From assembly GCA_034429695.1 (NCBI GenBank), contig DAOUGC010000011.1, positions 1 through 16,587 of the forward strand: 16,587 nt of DNA, read 5' to 3'. This document shows positions 7,345-13,451 of this stretch, piece by piece. The position numbers and the translations under genes are program-made. The stretch is from DAOUGC01 sp034429695. Lineage in GTDB: Bacteria; Chloroflexota; Anaerolineae; Anaerolineales; Anaerolineaceae. Under the pieces are notes generated by a model. That model was not told where the DNA came from. It saw only the letters and a list, made by a program, of their open reading frames with translations, and did no database searches. The first letter of the stretch is position 1; each line of letters opens with the position of its first letter.

Positions 7345-7821
7345 TTAATTCCCGTTGAAATGCTCAAAAAAGCGTTTGGTGTTGGTGTGCACGTCGTCGC
7401 TGGTGAGCAATTCTGCGATGCTGCTCCACCGGTAACCACTGTGTTGATCCAGCGGCAGTGCGGCAGGCGGGCGGGACAGACACAGCAGATGCCCCAGTGA
7501 CACGTAATGCGTGCCGAAACCTGCCCCTCCCCCAAAGTTGTCTTCATAAAAATGATCAAACGCCCCCAGCAGGCGCGCCCGGCTGCGCGGCAGAGCTTCG
7601 CCCAGTTCACTCAGCGTTACGCGCTCAAAGGCAGCATCCAGGCTTTCACCCTTGCGGATGCGCCCACCCGGTACAAACCAGCATCCCTGAGCCGGACGGT
7701 TGCTGCGCTGCCCCAGCAACACGCGCTGGTCGGGCAGCATCACGATCAGGTCAATGGCCACCAGCGGTGCGTTGCGTACCACCTGCATGAAGTCAGATAA
7801 TGGAATTTGTTCGGGTTTCAT
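7345..7821 (-). CDS. Nudix hydrolase, GDP-mannose mannosyl hydrolase (Gmm/NudD) type
   Basis: A 158-residue Nudix protein. LVAIDLIVMLPDQRVLLGQR followed by RPAQGCWFVPGGRI (42-55) is the hallmark of GDP-mannose mannosyl hydrolases, which release mannose from GDP-mannose. The Nudix box (52-74, GGRIRKGESLDAAFERVTLS then ELG) lacks the usual REUXEE glutamates, as is known for this subfamily. The C-terminal HTNTKRFFEHF segment also fits. It could regulate GDP-sugar pools for glycan synthesis, but no glycan genes are nearby, so the exact sugar nucleotide is uncertain. No Shine-Dalgarno is seen; a TATAAT lies only 11 bases before the ATG, suggesting a nearly leaderless mRNA. Confidence 0.85.
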   Translation of the reverse strand: MKPEQIPLSDFMQVVRNAPLVAIDLIVMLPDQRVLLGQRSNRPAQGCWFVPGGRIRKGESLDAAFERVTLSELGEALPRSRARLLGAFDHFYEDNFGGGAGFGTHYVSLGHLLCLSRPPAALPLDQHSGYRWSSIAELLTSDDVHTNTKRFFEHFNGN

Positions 7822-7832
7822 GGGCTGGCAGC

Positions 7833-7838
7833 ATTATA
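7833..7838 (-). promoter_or_regulatory. Perfect -10 box just upstream of the Nudix gene
   Basis: On the minus strand TATAAT (7838-7833) lies 11 bases before the ATG at 7821. Transcription would begin about 5 bases before or at the start codon, giving a leaderless or near-leaderless message, consistent with the absence of a Shine-Dalgarno. No good -35 hexamer is seen at 16-18 bases, which lowers confidence. Confidence 0.4.
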
Positions 7839-7910
7839 CCGCCATTAAAGACCAGGCAGGAGTAAGAACCAGTGCCCATGTGGGGTTGGCGCCCTGTGAT
7901 GAAGCAATTG

Positions 7911-7940
7911 GGTCAGGCGCTGCCGATCAACGCCCTGACC
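7911..7940 (-). terminator. Weak stem-loop downstream of the CBS-domain gene
   Basis: ggtcagg (7911-7917) pairs perfectly with cctgacc (7934-7940), and the stem can be extended by two pairs with a bulge. It begins 16 bases beyond the stop codon of the CBS gene on the minus strand. There is no U-tract after it, so a factor-independent terminator is doubtful; it could simply stabilise the 3' end. Confidence 0.25.
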
Positions 7941-7955
7941 AGGCTGCAAGCTGCA

Positions 7956-8387
7956 TTAACGGTCGAGCGAAAGATCCTCCCAGAATTGGATCGTCTGGGT
8001 CTGATCGTAGATGATTTCCTCCATCACATCGCGCATGGAGATCACCCCCACCACGCGGCTGCCCTCCATGACGGGTAGATGGCGGATATGTTGGGTGGTC
8101 ATTAACTCACGACATTCATTGCAGGTGGCATCCAGGCCTACAACGATCACCGGCGACGCCATGATTTCACATACCCGCGTATTTCTGGAGGATTTTCCGC
8201 GCAGGATCACTTTGCGGGCATAGTCACGTTCCGTCAAAATGCCAACCAGTGCCCTGCCCTGCATGACAAGTAATGAACCAATATCTTTTTCCGACATGAT
8301 CTCCAGGGCTTTGTAGACCGAGTCCTCGGGGTCCACAGCCCAGACACAATTACCTTTGTTTGCCAGAATTTCTCTCACGGTGGTCAT
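7956..8387 (-). CDS. Two-CBS-domain protein
   Basis: A 143-residue stand-alone Bateman module. CBS1 is about residues 6-65 (SVYKALEIMSEKDIGSLLVM, then LVGILTERDYARKVIL). CBS2 is about residues 72-128 (CEIMASPVIVVGLDATCNEC, then RHLPVMEGSRVVGVISMRDV). The GILTERDYARK and GVISMRD motifs are the usual adenine-nucleotide-binding strand/turn. It probably senses AMP/ATP or a related ligand and regulates a partner that is not identified. The start at 8387 is chosen because GGGAG lies six bases upstream; an in-frame ATG at 8399 and a longer extension to 8507 lack such support and have non-family sequence. It is preceded by a leader of about 115 bases with palindromes and a good promoter. Confidence 0.88.
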   Translation of the reverse strand: MTTVREILANKGNCVWAVDPEDSVYKALEIMSEKDIGSLLVMQGRALVGILTERDYARKVILRGKSSRNTRVCEIMASPVIVVGLDATCNECRELMTTQHIRHLPVMEGSRVVGVISMRDVMEEIIYDQTQTIQFWEDLSLDR

Positions 8388-8400
8388 GACAGCTCCCATC

Positions 8401-8414
8401 CTGCCTGCAGGCAG
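8401..8414. promoter_or_regulatory. Perfect 14-bp palindrome beside the CBS-gene ribosome site
   Basis: ctgcctgcaggcag is a perfect palindrome immediately upstream of the GGGAG ribosome binding site (8394-8398) and start codon of the minus-strand CBS gene. It may be an operator or a small mRNA fold near the ribosome site; no function is shown. Confidence 0.35.
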
Positions 8415-8451
8415 TTTGCGCAGAAAGGAGGAGGGGTTCCGGCGGACGTGT

Positions 8452-8470
8452 TCGAATCTGTCACATTCGA
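8452..8470. promoter_or_regulatory. Inverted repeat in the CBS-gene leader (possible operator)
   Basis: tcgaat (8452-8457) and attcga (8465-8470) form a perfect 6-bp inverted repeat around a 7-base spacer (ctgtcac). It lies about 32 bases downstream of the predicted transcription start of the CBS gene. The size and spacing fit a dimeric regulator site; the regulator is unknown. Confidence 0.3.
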
Positions 8471-8508
8471 GAACGTGGTGATTGCGATGACCTGCCCCTG
8501 GATTCAAA

Positions 8509-8537
8509 ATTATAGAAGGTTGATTTGACGATTACAA
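8509..8537 (-). promoter_or_regulatory. Strong candidate sigma70-type promoter for the CBS gene
   Basis: On the minus strand TTGTAA (8537-8532) is followed after exactly 17 bases by a perfect TATAAT (8514-8509). Predicted transcription start is near 8502, giving a 5' leader of about 115 bases before the ATG at 8387. It lies in the A+T-rich gap after the DsbA-like gene, so the CBS gene has its own promoter rather than relying on the upstream redox genes. Confidence 0.65.
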
Positions 8538-8596
8538 TAGGAAGCGGGCAATTGTCTGAACAAGTTTTTGAATTGTATGAGATTTGTAAGGTGATA

Positions 8597-9148
8597 TTAT
8601 GAGATTCGAGCCAGAATCTCCTCCATCATGGCTTCCAGTATCACCGGGCCATCGTAGCGCGCACCGTTGATGAAGAAGGTGGGGGTTCCATTAACACCGC
8701 TGCGCACCCCCGACATGAAATCGTCGCGCACCTTGCTGGAATAAGCCCCACTTTCCAACTCGCTTTTGAAGCGTTGCACATCCAGCCCGATCTGCTGCGC
8801 CATTTCAACCAGCCGGTTCATGCCCAGGTCTTCCTGATTCTTAAACAACAGATCGTGCATCTGCCAGAAACGCCCCTGGGCAGCGGCGGCTTCGGCTGCC
8901 TCGGCGGCTTGCTGGGCATGCGGATGGGATTGTTTTAAGGGAAAATGCCGGTACACAAAGCACAAATGGTCCCCAATCTGTTCGATCAGGCGCCCCACCA
9001 CAGGGTAGGCGTTGCCGCAATGTTCACATTCAAAATCGCCGTACTCCACCAGCGTCACCGGCGACTTGAGGTCCCCCCGGTGGTGATCATCTTGATTGAC
9101 CGGTTGTTTAAGCTCAGCCATGCGCGCCCCCGCTTTCGTTCTGCCCAT
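8597..9148 (-). CDS. DsbA-like thiol oxidoreductase (thioredoxin fold, cytoplasmic)
   Basis: A 183-residue DSBA-family thioredoxin-fold protein. After VTLVEYGDFE (31-40) comes the CEHC active site (Cys41, Cys44), then an inserted helical region (HAQQAAEAAEAAAAQGRFWQ) and the cis-proline loop NGTPTFFING (Pro156). No signal peptide is visible, so it probably works in the cytoplasm, unlike periplasmic DsbA. The start at 9148 has an excellent GGAGG six bases upstream; the ATG at 9121 (MAELKQPV) is the alternative. Either way it overlaps the end of the peroxiredoxin gene (35 or 8 bases), so the two are translationally coupled. This suggests it recycles the peroxiredoxin or handles its oxidised targets; that pairing is inference. 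Confidence 0.88.
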   Translation of the reverse strand: MGRTKAGARMAELKQPVNQDDHHRGDLKSPVTLVEYGDFECEHCGNAYPVVGRLIEQIGDHLCFVYRHFPLKQSHPHAQQAAEAAEAAAAQGRFWQMHDLLFKNQEDLGMNRLVEMAQQIGLDVQRFKSELESGAYSSKVRDDFMSGVRSGVNGTPTFFINGARYDGPVILEAMMEEILARIS

Positions 9149-9626
9149 TCATCTCCTCCAGCGCCTGCAAAATGCCGTCTGCGCCGGGGTTGATGCCGGA
9201 CGGCGACAGATAACTCCAACAGATCACGCCCTGGGGATCGATCACAAACAAAGCCCGCGCCGATGAGCCTTTCTCGGTGCGATATGCTCCGTACATGCGC
9301 GAGACTTCGCCTTTGGGCTCGAAATCGGAAAGCAGCGGGATCTTTAAATTTTTCTGTCTGACAAACTCAAGATGAGACCAGACATTGTCGCAGGAAATAC
9401 CCAGCATCACCGCGTTGTGACGTTTAAACTCGTCGGTCAGCTCATTGTATAGCACCATTTGATCCCCGCACACCGGTGAGAAATCAGCGGGATAAAACAC
9501 CAGCACCACCGGACGGCCACGAAAATCACTCAATGAAAGGCTCTGGTCTGGTGTGGTTGGCAGGGTGAAATCTGGCGCGGGTTGTCCTGGCTGCAGGATG
9601 GATTGGGAATTCTGATTTTCACTCAT
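9114..9626 (-). CDS. Peroxiredoxin (AhpC/TSA family, AhpE/Bcp-like)
   Basis: A 170-residue thiol peroxidase that reduces hydrogen peroxide or organic peroxides. The conserved loop is YPADFSPVCGDQM, with peroxidatic Cys53 and the Pro46/Ser50 positions of the P-x-x-x-(T/S)-x-x-C motif. The preceding PAPDFTLP and VVLVFYP strands and the following GISCDNVWSHLEF (second Cys79), PLLSDFEPKGEVSRMYG and RALFVIDPQG are family features. Cys79 might be the resolving cysteine or might be buried. The start at 9626 has GAGG five bases upstream; a GTG at 9632 would sit within that ribosome site and is rejected. It overlaps the DsbA-like gene downstream, forming a likely two-gene redox operon. Confidence 0.93.
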   Translation of the reverse strand: MSENQNSQSILQPGQPAPDFTLPTTPDQSLSLSDFRGRPVVLVFYPADFSPVCGDQMVLYNELTDEFKRHNAVMLGISCDNVWSHLEFVRQKNLKIPLLSDFEPKGEVSRMYGAYRTEKGSSARALFVIDPQGVICWSYLSPSGINPGADGILQALEEMNGQNESGGAHG

Positions 9627-9721
9627 GGTCACCTCGTTTCGGGGTTAACAGTAATTCAGCCCTTTTCATCGATCAATCCGGAGAATCCCACAATGCCAGC
9701 AGGGAAATCCCTCTTCGTTGC

Positions 9722-9740
9722 AAAGCGCTTTTGATACAAT
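9722..9740 (+). promoter_or_regulatory. Extended -10 promoter with overlapping palindrome before the aldo-keto reductase operon
   Basis: TGATACAAT (9732-9740) has the TGn extension plus TACAAT, which can act without a good -35, and none is seen at 17 bases. The 10-bp perfect palindrome aaagcgcttt (9722-9731) directly precedes it and has a central CG like LacI-family operators, so binding there would block polymerase. The predicted transcription start is near 9747, about 26 bases before the ATG. Confidence 0.4.
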
Positions 9741-9772
9741 GAAGGCAAGGACACCATTAGTGGAGGAAAAGC

Positions 9773-10768
9773 ATGGAAACCTACCAGCCCGACAAGGAAC
9801 GATACGCCCGCATGCGCTACAACCGCTGCGGCCGCAGTGGCTTGAAACTGCCCGCCATTTCTCTGGGTCTGTGGCATAACTTTGGCGGTGTGGATGTATA
9901 TGAGAACGGCCGCGCCATGTGCCGGCGCGCATTTGACCTTGGCATCACTCACTTTGATCTGGCAAACAATTACGGGCCCCCGCCCGGTTCGGCTGAGGAA
10001 ACCTTCGGGCGCATTCTGCAGCAGGATCTGATGCCCTATCGCGACCAGATGATCATTTCCACCAAAGCCGGTTACCTTATGTGGGAGGGTCCATACGGTG
10101 AGTGGGGTTCACGCAAGTACCTGCTCTCCAGCCTGGATCAGTCGCTAAAACGCATGGGGTTGGAATACGTCGATATCTTCTATTCGCACCGGCCCGACCC
10201 GGAGACCCCGCTGGAAGAAACCATGATGGCGCTGGACCAGGCGGTGCGTTCTGGCCGTGCGCTGTACGCCGGAATCTCCAACTACAATCCCGACCAGACC
10301 CGCGAAGCCGCAGCCATTCTGGATGAACTGGGCACTCCCTGCCTGATCCATCAGCCGTCTTACAGCATGTTCAACCGCTGGATTGAAAACGGCCTGACGG
10401 ATGTGCTGGAAGAGGAAGGCATCGGCTGCATTGTTTTCTCGCCGCTGGCGCAGGGTCTGCTGACGGATAAATATCTGCAGGGCATCCCTGAAGACAGTCG
10501 CGCTTCAAAGACGTGGGGCTTTTTAAAGGAAAAAGACATCACCCCGCAGAAGGTGGAAAAGGTGAAGACGCTCAACACGCTGGCGCAGGAACGCGGGCAG
10601 ACCCTGGCGCAGATGGCGATCGCGTGGGTGCTGCGGCTGCCGGCGGTTACCTCCGCGTTGATCGGCGCCAGCCGGGTTGGGCAAATTGACGATATTGCCG
10701 GCGCGCTGGACCATCTCGAGTTCAGCCAGGCCGAACTTGACCGTATTGAGGGCATACTGGCTGGATGA
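9773..10768 (+). CDS. yghZ: Aldo-keto reductase, YghZ/Gpr type (AKR14-like)
   Basis: A 331-residue NADPH-dependent aldehyde reductase closely resembling E. coli YghZ (L-glyceraldehyde 3-phosphate/methylglyoxal reductase). Shared blocks are YNRCGRSGLKLPAISLGLWH (16-35), ITHFDLANNYGPPPGSAEE (58-76), STKAGYLMW, RKYLLSSLDQSLKRMGLEYV and IGASRVGQIDD. The catalytic tetrad is Asp62, Tyr67, Lys98 and His139. It is slightly shorter than the E. coli protein. GGAGG six bases upstream fixes the ATG at 9773. It is the first gene of a tight four-gene set (next spacings -4, 19 and 11 bases). The exact aldehyde substrate is not determined; detoxification of reactive carbonyls is the likely role. Confidence 0.93.
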   Translation: METYQPDKERYARMRYNRCGRSGLKLPAISLGLWHNFGGVDVYENGRAMCRRAFDLGITHFDLANNYGPPPGSAEETFGRILQQDLMPYRDQMIISTKAGYLMWEGPYGEWGSRKYLLSSLDQSLKRMGLEYVDIFYSHRPDPETPLEETMMALDQAVRSGRALYAGISNYNPDQTREAAAILDELGTPCLIHQPSYSMFNRWIENGLTDVLEEEGIGCIVFSPLAQGLLTDKYLQGIPEDSRASKTWGFLKEKDITPQKVEKVKTLNTLAQERGQTLAQMAIAWVLRLPAVTSALIGASRVGQIDDIAGALDHLEFSQAELDRIEGILAG

Positions 10769-11412
10769 CACACATGGAAACATTGAGCGCAACCGAGAGT
10801 TACAGCCGCGTGGCAGGTGAGTATGCCGCTGAGTTTTATCACGAGCTGGACGGCAAGATCCTCGACCGCACCCTGCTGAAGCGCTTTGCCGAAAGCGTAA
10901 TGGGCAGGGGCATCGCCTGCGACCTGGGTTGCGGGCCGGGTGAGATCGCCCATTATCTTTACGAACAGGGGCTGACCAGCGTGATCGGCATGGACCTGGC
11001 GGAGGGTATGATTGAGCAGGCCAGCCGTCTGGACGCGCGCATTCCCTTCAGCGTGGGCGACATGCTGTGCCTGCCGGTGCAGAATGACGCCTGGGTTGGC
11101 ATCGCCGCGTTTTACAGCATTGTCCATTTTCAGGAAGAACAGGCGCGCAAGGCTTTCGCCGAAATGTACCGTGTCCTGCAGCCGGACGGGCTGGCGCTGA
11201 TTACCTTCCATATTGGTGAGGGCAGCGTGCGCCGCGACGAGTGGTACGGGCAGCCGGTGGATATTACCTGGTATCTGTTCGACGTGGACGACGTGGTGGC
11301 ATGGATGCAGGCAGCCGGGTTCGAGATGGAGGACGTGATCATCCGCCATCCGTACCCTGGCGTTGAGCACCCCAGCCGCCGTGCCTATCTGTTTGCGCGC
11401 AAAAAGGTTTGA
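10765..11412 (+). CDS. Class I SAM-dependent methyltransferase
   Basis: A 215-residue Methyltransf_11/25-type enzyme with motif I ACDLGCGPGEIAHYL (51-65), the acidic position in VIGMDLAEGMIEQA (73-86), GDMLCLPVQNDAW for motif II, and the post-motif MYRVLQPDGLALITFH. The substrate is unknown. The ATG overlaps the aldo-keto reductase stop (ATGA), so translation is coupled. A second in-frame ATG at 10774 (METLSATESYS) is possible. It shares only the general SAM fold with the methyltransferase at 1697-2428. Its place in the operon suggests it modifies the same class of small molecule handled by its neighbours, but this is not demonstrated. Confidence 0.87.
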   Translation: MTHMETLSATESYSRVAGEYAAEFYHELDGKILDRTLLKRFAESVMGRGIACDLGCGPGEIAHYLYEQGLTSVIGMDLAEGMIEQASRLDARIPFSVGDMLCLPVQNDAWVGIAAFYSIVHFQEEQARKAFAEMYRVLQPDGLALITFHIGEGSVRRDEWYGQPVDITWYLFDVDDVVAWMQAAGFEMEDVIIRHPYPGVEHPSRRAYLFARKKV

Positions 11413-11431
11413 GTTTGCTCTGGAGGACGGC

Positions 11432-12346
11432 ATGAAACTGGTGACCACCCTTGGAGAATTTTCACACGACCAACATGGCATGATCCTGCCGCATGAACAT
11501 GTTTTTGTTGATCTGCGCACCCCCGATGTGGAGGGCCACGGTCAGGCAGAAACAGACAGCGTGGTGCGCCTGATGACGCCGCAACTGGAACAGGCGCGCG
11601 CCAGCGGGGTGACCGCGCTGGTGGAGTGCACCCCGCTGGGCGTGGGACGCAGGGTGGACCTGGTTAAAGCTGTTTCGGCGGCGGCAAACCTTCCGGTGGT
11701 GGTTGCCACCGGCATCTACCGTGAGCCCTGGGTTCCAGAGTGGGCGCGCCATGCCAGCGAGCAGGAACTGTACGAGTGGATGCTGGGTGAACTGCAGGGC
11801 GAGATCGAAGGCACAGGCGTGCGCGCCGGTTTCATTAAGATTTCCGCGGGAGATGACGGCCTGACCGCGGCTGAGATCAAAATCCTGCGCGCGGCGGCGC
11901 GCGCCGCGGTGAAGACCGGTTGTGCCATCGGCAGCCACACCATCCGCGGCTGGGTGGCGCGCAATCAACTCGACATCGTTGATTCGCTCGGTTTGCCGCC
12001 GGAACGCTTCATCTGGGTCCATACCCAGGCGGAAGAGGACCGCACCATGCACATTGAACTTGCCCGCCGTGGGGCATGGATCGAGTACGACTGGATCGGC
12101 TGGACGGATGACGATTGGTTCATTGACCTGATCCATTTTGCCCTGGATGCCGGTCTGGAGGACCACCTGCTGCTCAGCATGGACCGCGGCTGGTACGACC
12201 CCGCCCAACCCAACGGCGGTGAGCCAAAGCCTTACACCCACCTGCCGGATGTTTTCCTGCCGCGCCTGAACCTGTCTGGCGTGGGCGGGTTGACCATTCA
12301 AAAACTGACCCATCACAATCCATTCAATGCTTTTGCCCGTCCATAA
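11432..12346 (+). CDS. Phosphotriesterase-family metal-dependent hydrolase (amidohydrolase superfamily)
   Basis: A 304-residue TIM-barrel hydrolase of the PTE/lactonase group. All binuclear metal ligands expected for the family can be placed: HEH (His21, His23) at strand 1, the carboxylated lysine Lys136 in GFIKIS, His169 in IGSHT, His197 in WVHTQAEED, and Asp251 in LSMDRGW. The last third carries the family-like VFLPRL and LTIQKLTHHNPFNAFA tail. Members act on phosphotriesters, lactones or unknown esters, so lactonase or esterase activity is more likely than true phosphotriesterase activity. The start is set by TGGAGG five bases before the ATG at 11432; the longer frame back to 11363 would overlap the methyltransferase. 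It is the third gene of the operon. Confidence 0.9.
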   Translation: MKLVTTLGEFSHDQHGMILPHEHVFVDLRTPDVEGHGQAETDSVVRLMTPQLEQARASGVTALVECTPLGVGRRVDLVKAVSAAANLPVVVATGIYREPWVPEWARHASEQELYEWMLGELQGEIEGTGVRAGFIKISAGDDGLTAAEIKILRAAARAAVKTGCAIGSHTIRGWVARNQLDIVDSLGLPPERFIWVHTQAEEDRTMHIELARRGAWIEYDWIGWTDDDWFIDLIHFALDAGLEDHLLLSMDRGWYDPAQPNGGEPKPYTHLPDVFLPRLNLSGVGGLTIQKLTHHNPFNAFARP

Positions 12347-12357
12347 AAGAGGAACCC

Positions 12358-12888
12358 ATGCGTAAACCTGTTGACATTTCCGCCTTCACCACGCGCCCTT
12401 ATGATCAGTGGGAAAACCGCTGGCTGCTGCTCAGCGCCGGAGACTTTGCCGCCGGAAAGTACAACTCCATGGTGGTTGGTTGGGGTTCGTTTGGCGTGAT
12501 GTGGGGCCGTCCGTTCGCGATGGTGGTGGTGCGCCCTCACCGTTATACGTTCGAGTTCATGGAGCAGTACGACAGTTTCACCCTCACCGCGTTTGACCCA
12601 AAAGCCTACCGCTCCATCCTGCGCCCGCTGGGCGTCAAATCCGGTCGCGATATTGACAAGGTCCATCCGGTTGGGCTGACCCCGCAGGCGGGCGTGTGTG
12701 TGGCATCCCCCACTTATGCCGAGGCATGGCTGAGTGTGGAGTGCCGCAAGATCTACTGGCAGGATCTAGACCCGGCGCATTTCCTCATCCCCGAGATCGC
12801 CGCGAATTACCCGCGGGAGGATTATCACCGTGTGTACTACGGTGAGATCCTGCATGTTGAACAGACTGAGGTGGAACCGGGGCTTTAA
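12358..12888 (+). CDS. Flavin reductase-like, FMN-binding split-barrel protein
   Basis: A 176-residue protein of the flavin_Reduct (flavoredoxin) family. The region AGKYNSMVVGWGSFGVMWG (32-50) followed by RPFAMVVVRPHRYTFEFM (51-68) and DSFTLTAF is the FMN-binding barrel. Such proteins reduce flavin with NAD(P)H or carry FMN as electron-transfer proteins; the partner is not known. GAGG precedes the ATG with about six bases of spacing. It is the last gene of the operon, 11 bases after the hydrolase. Together with the aldo-keto reductase it gives the operon two redox functions. The gene ends before a 563-base gene-free stretch. Confidence 0.87.
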   Translation: MRKPVDISAFTTRPYDQWENRWLLLSAGDFAAGKYNSMVVGWGSFGVMWGRPFAMVVVRPHRYTFEFMEQYDSFTLTAFDPKAYRSILRPLGVKSGRDIDKVHPVGLTPQAGVCVASPTYAEAWLSVECRKIYWQDLDPAHFLIPEIAANYPREDYHRVYYGEILHVEQTEVEPGL

Positions 12889-12894
12889 ATAGTC

Positions 12895-13060
12895 GAGAGT
12901 CCGGGCGGTTCACCGCGAGGACCCTCATTGGGTGTTACTGTGATATGGCAGTACTATAGCAGAAAGCAGGTGGGGATTCTTGACGGAATCCCTACTTTCA
13001 CTTAACAACCGCATTACAGCAGCCTTACGCTTGTGAAAGGTCGCACAATGGGACGGCAAC
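12895..13060 (+). other. Possible structured RNA or leader region, four hairpins, identity unknown
   Basis: The first part of the 563-base stretch between the flavin reductase and hutU has no ORF but contains a run of potential stems. Stem 1 is gtcc (12899-12902) with ggac (12919-12922), enclosing gcgg/ccgc around a ttca loop. Stem 2 is tactg (12936-12940) with cagta (12949-12953). Stem 3 is gtggggattc (12970-12979) with gaatccctac (12986-12995), 10 pairs including one G-U and a 6-base loop. Stem 4 is ctttcac (12995-13001) with gtgaaag (13033-13039). I do not recognise it as a known riboswitch, 6S, SRP, RNase P or tmRNA. The strand is a guess from the orientation of the flanking genes. Confidence 0.3.
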
Positions 13061-13087
13061 CCGGGGGCGAAAGATGCATGAATTAGA

Positions 13088-13377
13088 AAAATGGCTTTTC
13101 GTAGGTTTTTTTTCCTAATGATGCGGGGGAGCCATCAACGAATGAATTGGCTTTTCGTAGGGCGGCTTGGTGCTCTTCCAAGCCGCCGATTTTTTTCAAA
13201 TGATGATCCTGCACTTGGGTGGAGGAGCCATCATTTCGGCGGGATGGAAAAAACGCCATCCCGCCCTACAAAAACACTTCCAAGCCGCCGATTTTTTTCA
13301 AATGATGATCCTGCACTTGGATGGAGGAGCCATCATTTCGGCGGGATGGAAAAAACACCATCCCGCCCTGCAAAAAC
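13088..13377. repeat. Tandem 102-bp double-hairpin repeats upstream of hutU
   Basis: Two nearly identical units, 13175-13275 and 13277-13377, offset 102 with three mismatches, follow a degenerate partial unit (about 13088-13145, sharing ggcttttcgtagg, the poly-T run and ggagccatca). Each full unit contains two adjacent hairpins: aaatgatg/catcattt (13198-13205 with 13229-13236) and ggcgggatgg/ccatcccgcc (13238-13247 with 13256-13265). Unit 1 is also framed by a 14-base terminal inverted repeat (13152-13165 with 13261-13274, 13 matches). It is MITE-like. The hutU reading frame happens to be open through these units but they are not part of the protein. Confidence 0.85.
13161..13197 (+). terminator. 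Terminator-like hairpin with T-run
   Basis: ggcggcttgg (13161-13170) and ccaagccgcc (13178-13187) form a perfect 10-bp GC-rich stem with a 7-base loop, followed after two bases by a run of seven T. On the plus strand this is a textbook rho-independent terminator shape and could end transcription of the upstream operon or of the hairpin-rich stretch. It belongs to the repeat unit, so the resemblance may be incidental. Confidence 0.5.
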
Positions 13378-13409
13378 CGTTTTGCAACCACATACGCGCT
13401 GGTTTGCCT

Positions 13410-13415
13410 TATAAT
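13410..13415 (+). promoter_or_regulatory. Candidate -10 box for hutU
   Basis: TATAAT (13410-13415) lies 36 bases before the hutU ATG, just past the repeats. TTGCAA at 13382-13387 would be the -35 but the spacing is 22 bases, which is long, so only the -10 is convincing. The predicted leader is about 30 bases and contains the GGAGG ribosome site at 13442-13446. Confidence 0.45.
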
Positions 13416-13451
13416 TCATTCAACCGCATCAACATTCAACCGGAGGTGTCC

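Noticed and set aside
11363..11431. Longer start for the PTE-like hydrolase
   Set aside because: It would overlap the methyltransferase; the ATG at 11432 has TGGAGG five bases upstream.
12890..13046. Truncated group II intron on the minus strand, because GTGCGACC (from 13046) looks like an intron 5' end
   Set aside because: No reverse transcriptase, no recognisable domain V and no matching 3' end; the GTGCGAC match is short.
12895..13060. RNase P RNA, because of GAGAGTCCGGGC near 12894
   Set aside because: The stretch is far too short and lacks the other conserved P RNA blocks.
13088..13377. Minisatellite or coding repeat extending hutU
   Set aside because: Units have hairpins and terminal inverted repeats, and the added residues are absent from the urocanase family.
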